Positions 7,308-7,690 of a stretch of DNA of 7,690 nucleotides are shown here, one piece after another. Made by a program: the position numbers and the translations under genes. The notes below the pieces were generated by a model. It was given only the letters and a program-made list of their open reading frames with translations, searched no databases and had not been told where the DNA came from. The stretch is from Akkermansiaceae bacterium UBA2381 (GTDB lineage Bacteria; Verrucomicrobiota; Verrucomicrobiia; Verrucomicrobiales; DEV007). Each line of letters starts with the position of its first letter. Position 1 is the stretch's first letter. The DNA lies in contig DDSV01000008.1 of the NCBI GenBank assembly GCA_002344215.1, forward strand, positions 132,488 to 140,177, in the 5' to 3' direction.

Positions 7308-7361
7308 AATCGAAAAAACTTTTACAAAAGCAGTTGACCCCCGGGGAAGACCGGTTATATT
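7308..7361 (+). promoter_or_regulatory. rRNA operon promoter with UP-like element
   Basis: TTGACC (7334-7339) and TATATT (7356-7361) are 16 bp apart, each matching the sigma-70 consensus at 5 of 6 positions. Just upstream, 7313-7329 reads as an A6 run, then TTTT, then AAAA, close in order and spacing to the UP element bound by the RNA polymerase alpha subunit. Downstream of the -10 the discriminator is C/G-rich (CACCGCCCGCCC), a feature linked to stringent control by ppGpp at rRNA promoters. Its position about 300 bp before the 16S gene fits a main rrn promoter. Start expected near 7368. Confidence 0.83.
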
Positions 7362-7367
7362 CACCGC

Positions 7368-7661
7368 CCGCCCAAAAGAGGGTGGCTCCGACAAACCGAA
7401 CGCGGTTAAGGAGTTTGAGATCTTTAAACAAATCAGGCCGAGAGTAGCAGATGAAAATTAGTCGGAATCTTCCGGCGAAATTCGGTAGCGAAAATCGGTG
7501 AAAAGGAAAAGGCTAAATTGTGTGCTGCACGCGAAGAGCAAGTAGCGTGCCGAATAAAGTCTTTTTTTATTGAAAGGCTTTGTTCATGTCAATTTTCCGT
7601 TGAAGAACAATTGCAGCTCCGCAAGGAGCAGCCAAGCGTTTCGAAAGCGGGATCAATTTTC
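7368..7661 (+). other. rRNA operon leader (pre-16S 5' region)
   Basis: About 294 nt between the predicted start site and mature 16S rRNA, non-coding. It holds several hairpins: AACCG/CGGTT (7394-7407), GTCGGA/TCCGGC with loop ATCT (7461-7476), GCACGC/GCGTGC with a 12-nt loop (7527-7550), and GCAGCTCC/GGAGCAGC capped by GCAA (7613-7632). There is a T7 run at 7562-7568, but it sits 11 nt past the nearest stem, so it is unlikely to be an efficient terminator. Part of the region probably pairs with sequence after 16S to form the RNase III processing stem; the partner lies outside the window. Confidence 0.75.
7394..7432 (+). promoter_or_regulatory. boxB-like hairpin and boxA-like antitermination site
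   Basis: A hairpin AACCG-AACG-CGGTT (7394-7407) is followed 11 nt later by GATCTTTAAACAAA (7419-7432). The latter resembles the bacterial rrn boxA (TGCTCTTTAACA) with one extra A. In E. coli rRNA leaders boxB precedes boxA, and boxA RNA recruits NusB-NusE to stop Rho-dependent termination. Order, spacing and position, about 50 nt after the predicted start, all fit. The identity is inferred from sequence. Confidence 0.65.
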
Positions 7662-7690
7662 TATTCGGAGAGTTTGATTCTGGCTCAGAA
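7662..7690 (+). rRNA. rrs: 16S ribosomal RNA, 5' end only
   Basis: Positions 7669-7688 read AGAGTTTGATTCTGGCTCAG, the universal start of bacterial 16S rRNA; base 7670 aligns with E. coli position 9, putting mature base 1 at about 7662. The T at 7679, where the common 27F primer has C, is typical of Verrucomicrobiota and Planctomycetota. The gene is cut by the window end, so only about 29 nt are visible. It is driven by the promoter at 7308-7361. Confidence 0.96.

Noticed and set aside
7553..7571. AATAAA / TTTATT with a T7 run in the leader as a terminator or attenuator
   Set aside because: The stem is all A-T and very weak, and a terminator here would block the rRNA operon; more likely just AT-rich leader sequence.

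Overview
The window looks like an ordinary chromosomal segment of a PVC-group bacterium, most likely a member of Verrucomicrobiota. The best evidence is the last 29 bases. They are the 5' end of a 16S rRNA gene in the AGAGTTTGATTCTGGCTCAG version, with T at the first variable position of the usual bacterial 27F site; this version is common in Verrucomicrobiota and Planctomycetota. Moderately high GC, weak or absent Shine-Dalgarno sequences and a secreted, envelope-heavy gene set fit this but prove nothing.

Layout: (1) 80-1135 (+) encodes a secreted right-handed beta-helix protein. (2) 1136-1357 is a gap with no convincing signal. (3) 1358-4432 (+) encodes a 1024-residue predicted lipoprotein: a short coiled coil, a Trp-rich DUF6600-like domain, a Pro-rich linker and a long Ala/Gln-rich repeat tail. 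The tail holds a recent duplication of about 200 bp, followed by four short repeat units. (4) 4433-4570 holds a weak terminator candidate and a candidate promoter. (5) 4571-5329 (+) encodes a Nif3/YbgI-family dinuclear metal protein. (6) 5344-7128 (-) encodes a YcbB-type L,D-transpeptidase that converges on the Nif3 gene with a 14-bp gap. (7) 7129-7661 is a divergent regulatory region. A promoter for the transpeptidase points left. A strong rRNA-type promoter (AT-rich UP-like element, TTGACC-N16-TATATT, GC-rich discriminator) points right. The rRNA promoter is followed by a leader of about 290 nt with a boxB-like hairpin, a boxA-like sequence and several other hairpins. (8) The 16S rRNA gene starts at about 7662 and runs off the window.

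Three of the four proteins are predicted to be exported and act in the cell envelope, but they are not arranged as one operon and no shared pathway can be shown. I find no CRISPR array, transposon, phage module, toxin-antitoxin pair or defence system. The items most worth a second look are the architecture and nested repeats of the DUF6600 lipoprotein and the antitermination-like rRNA leader.
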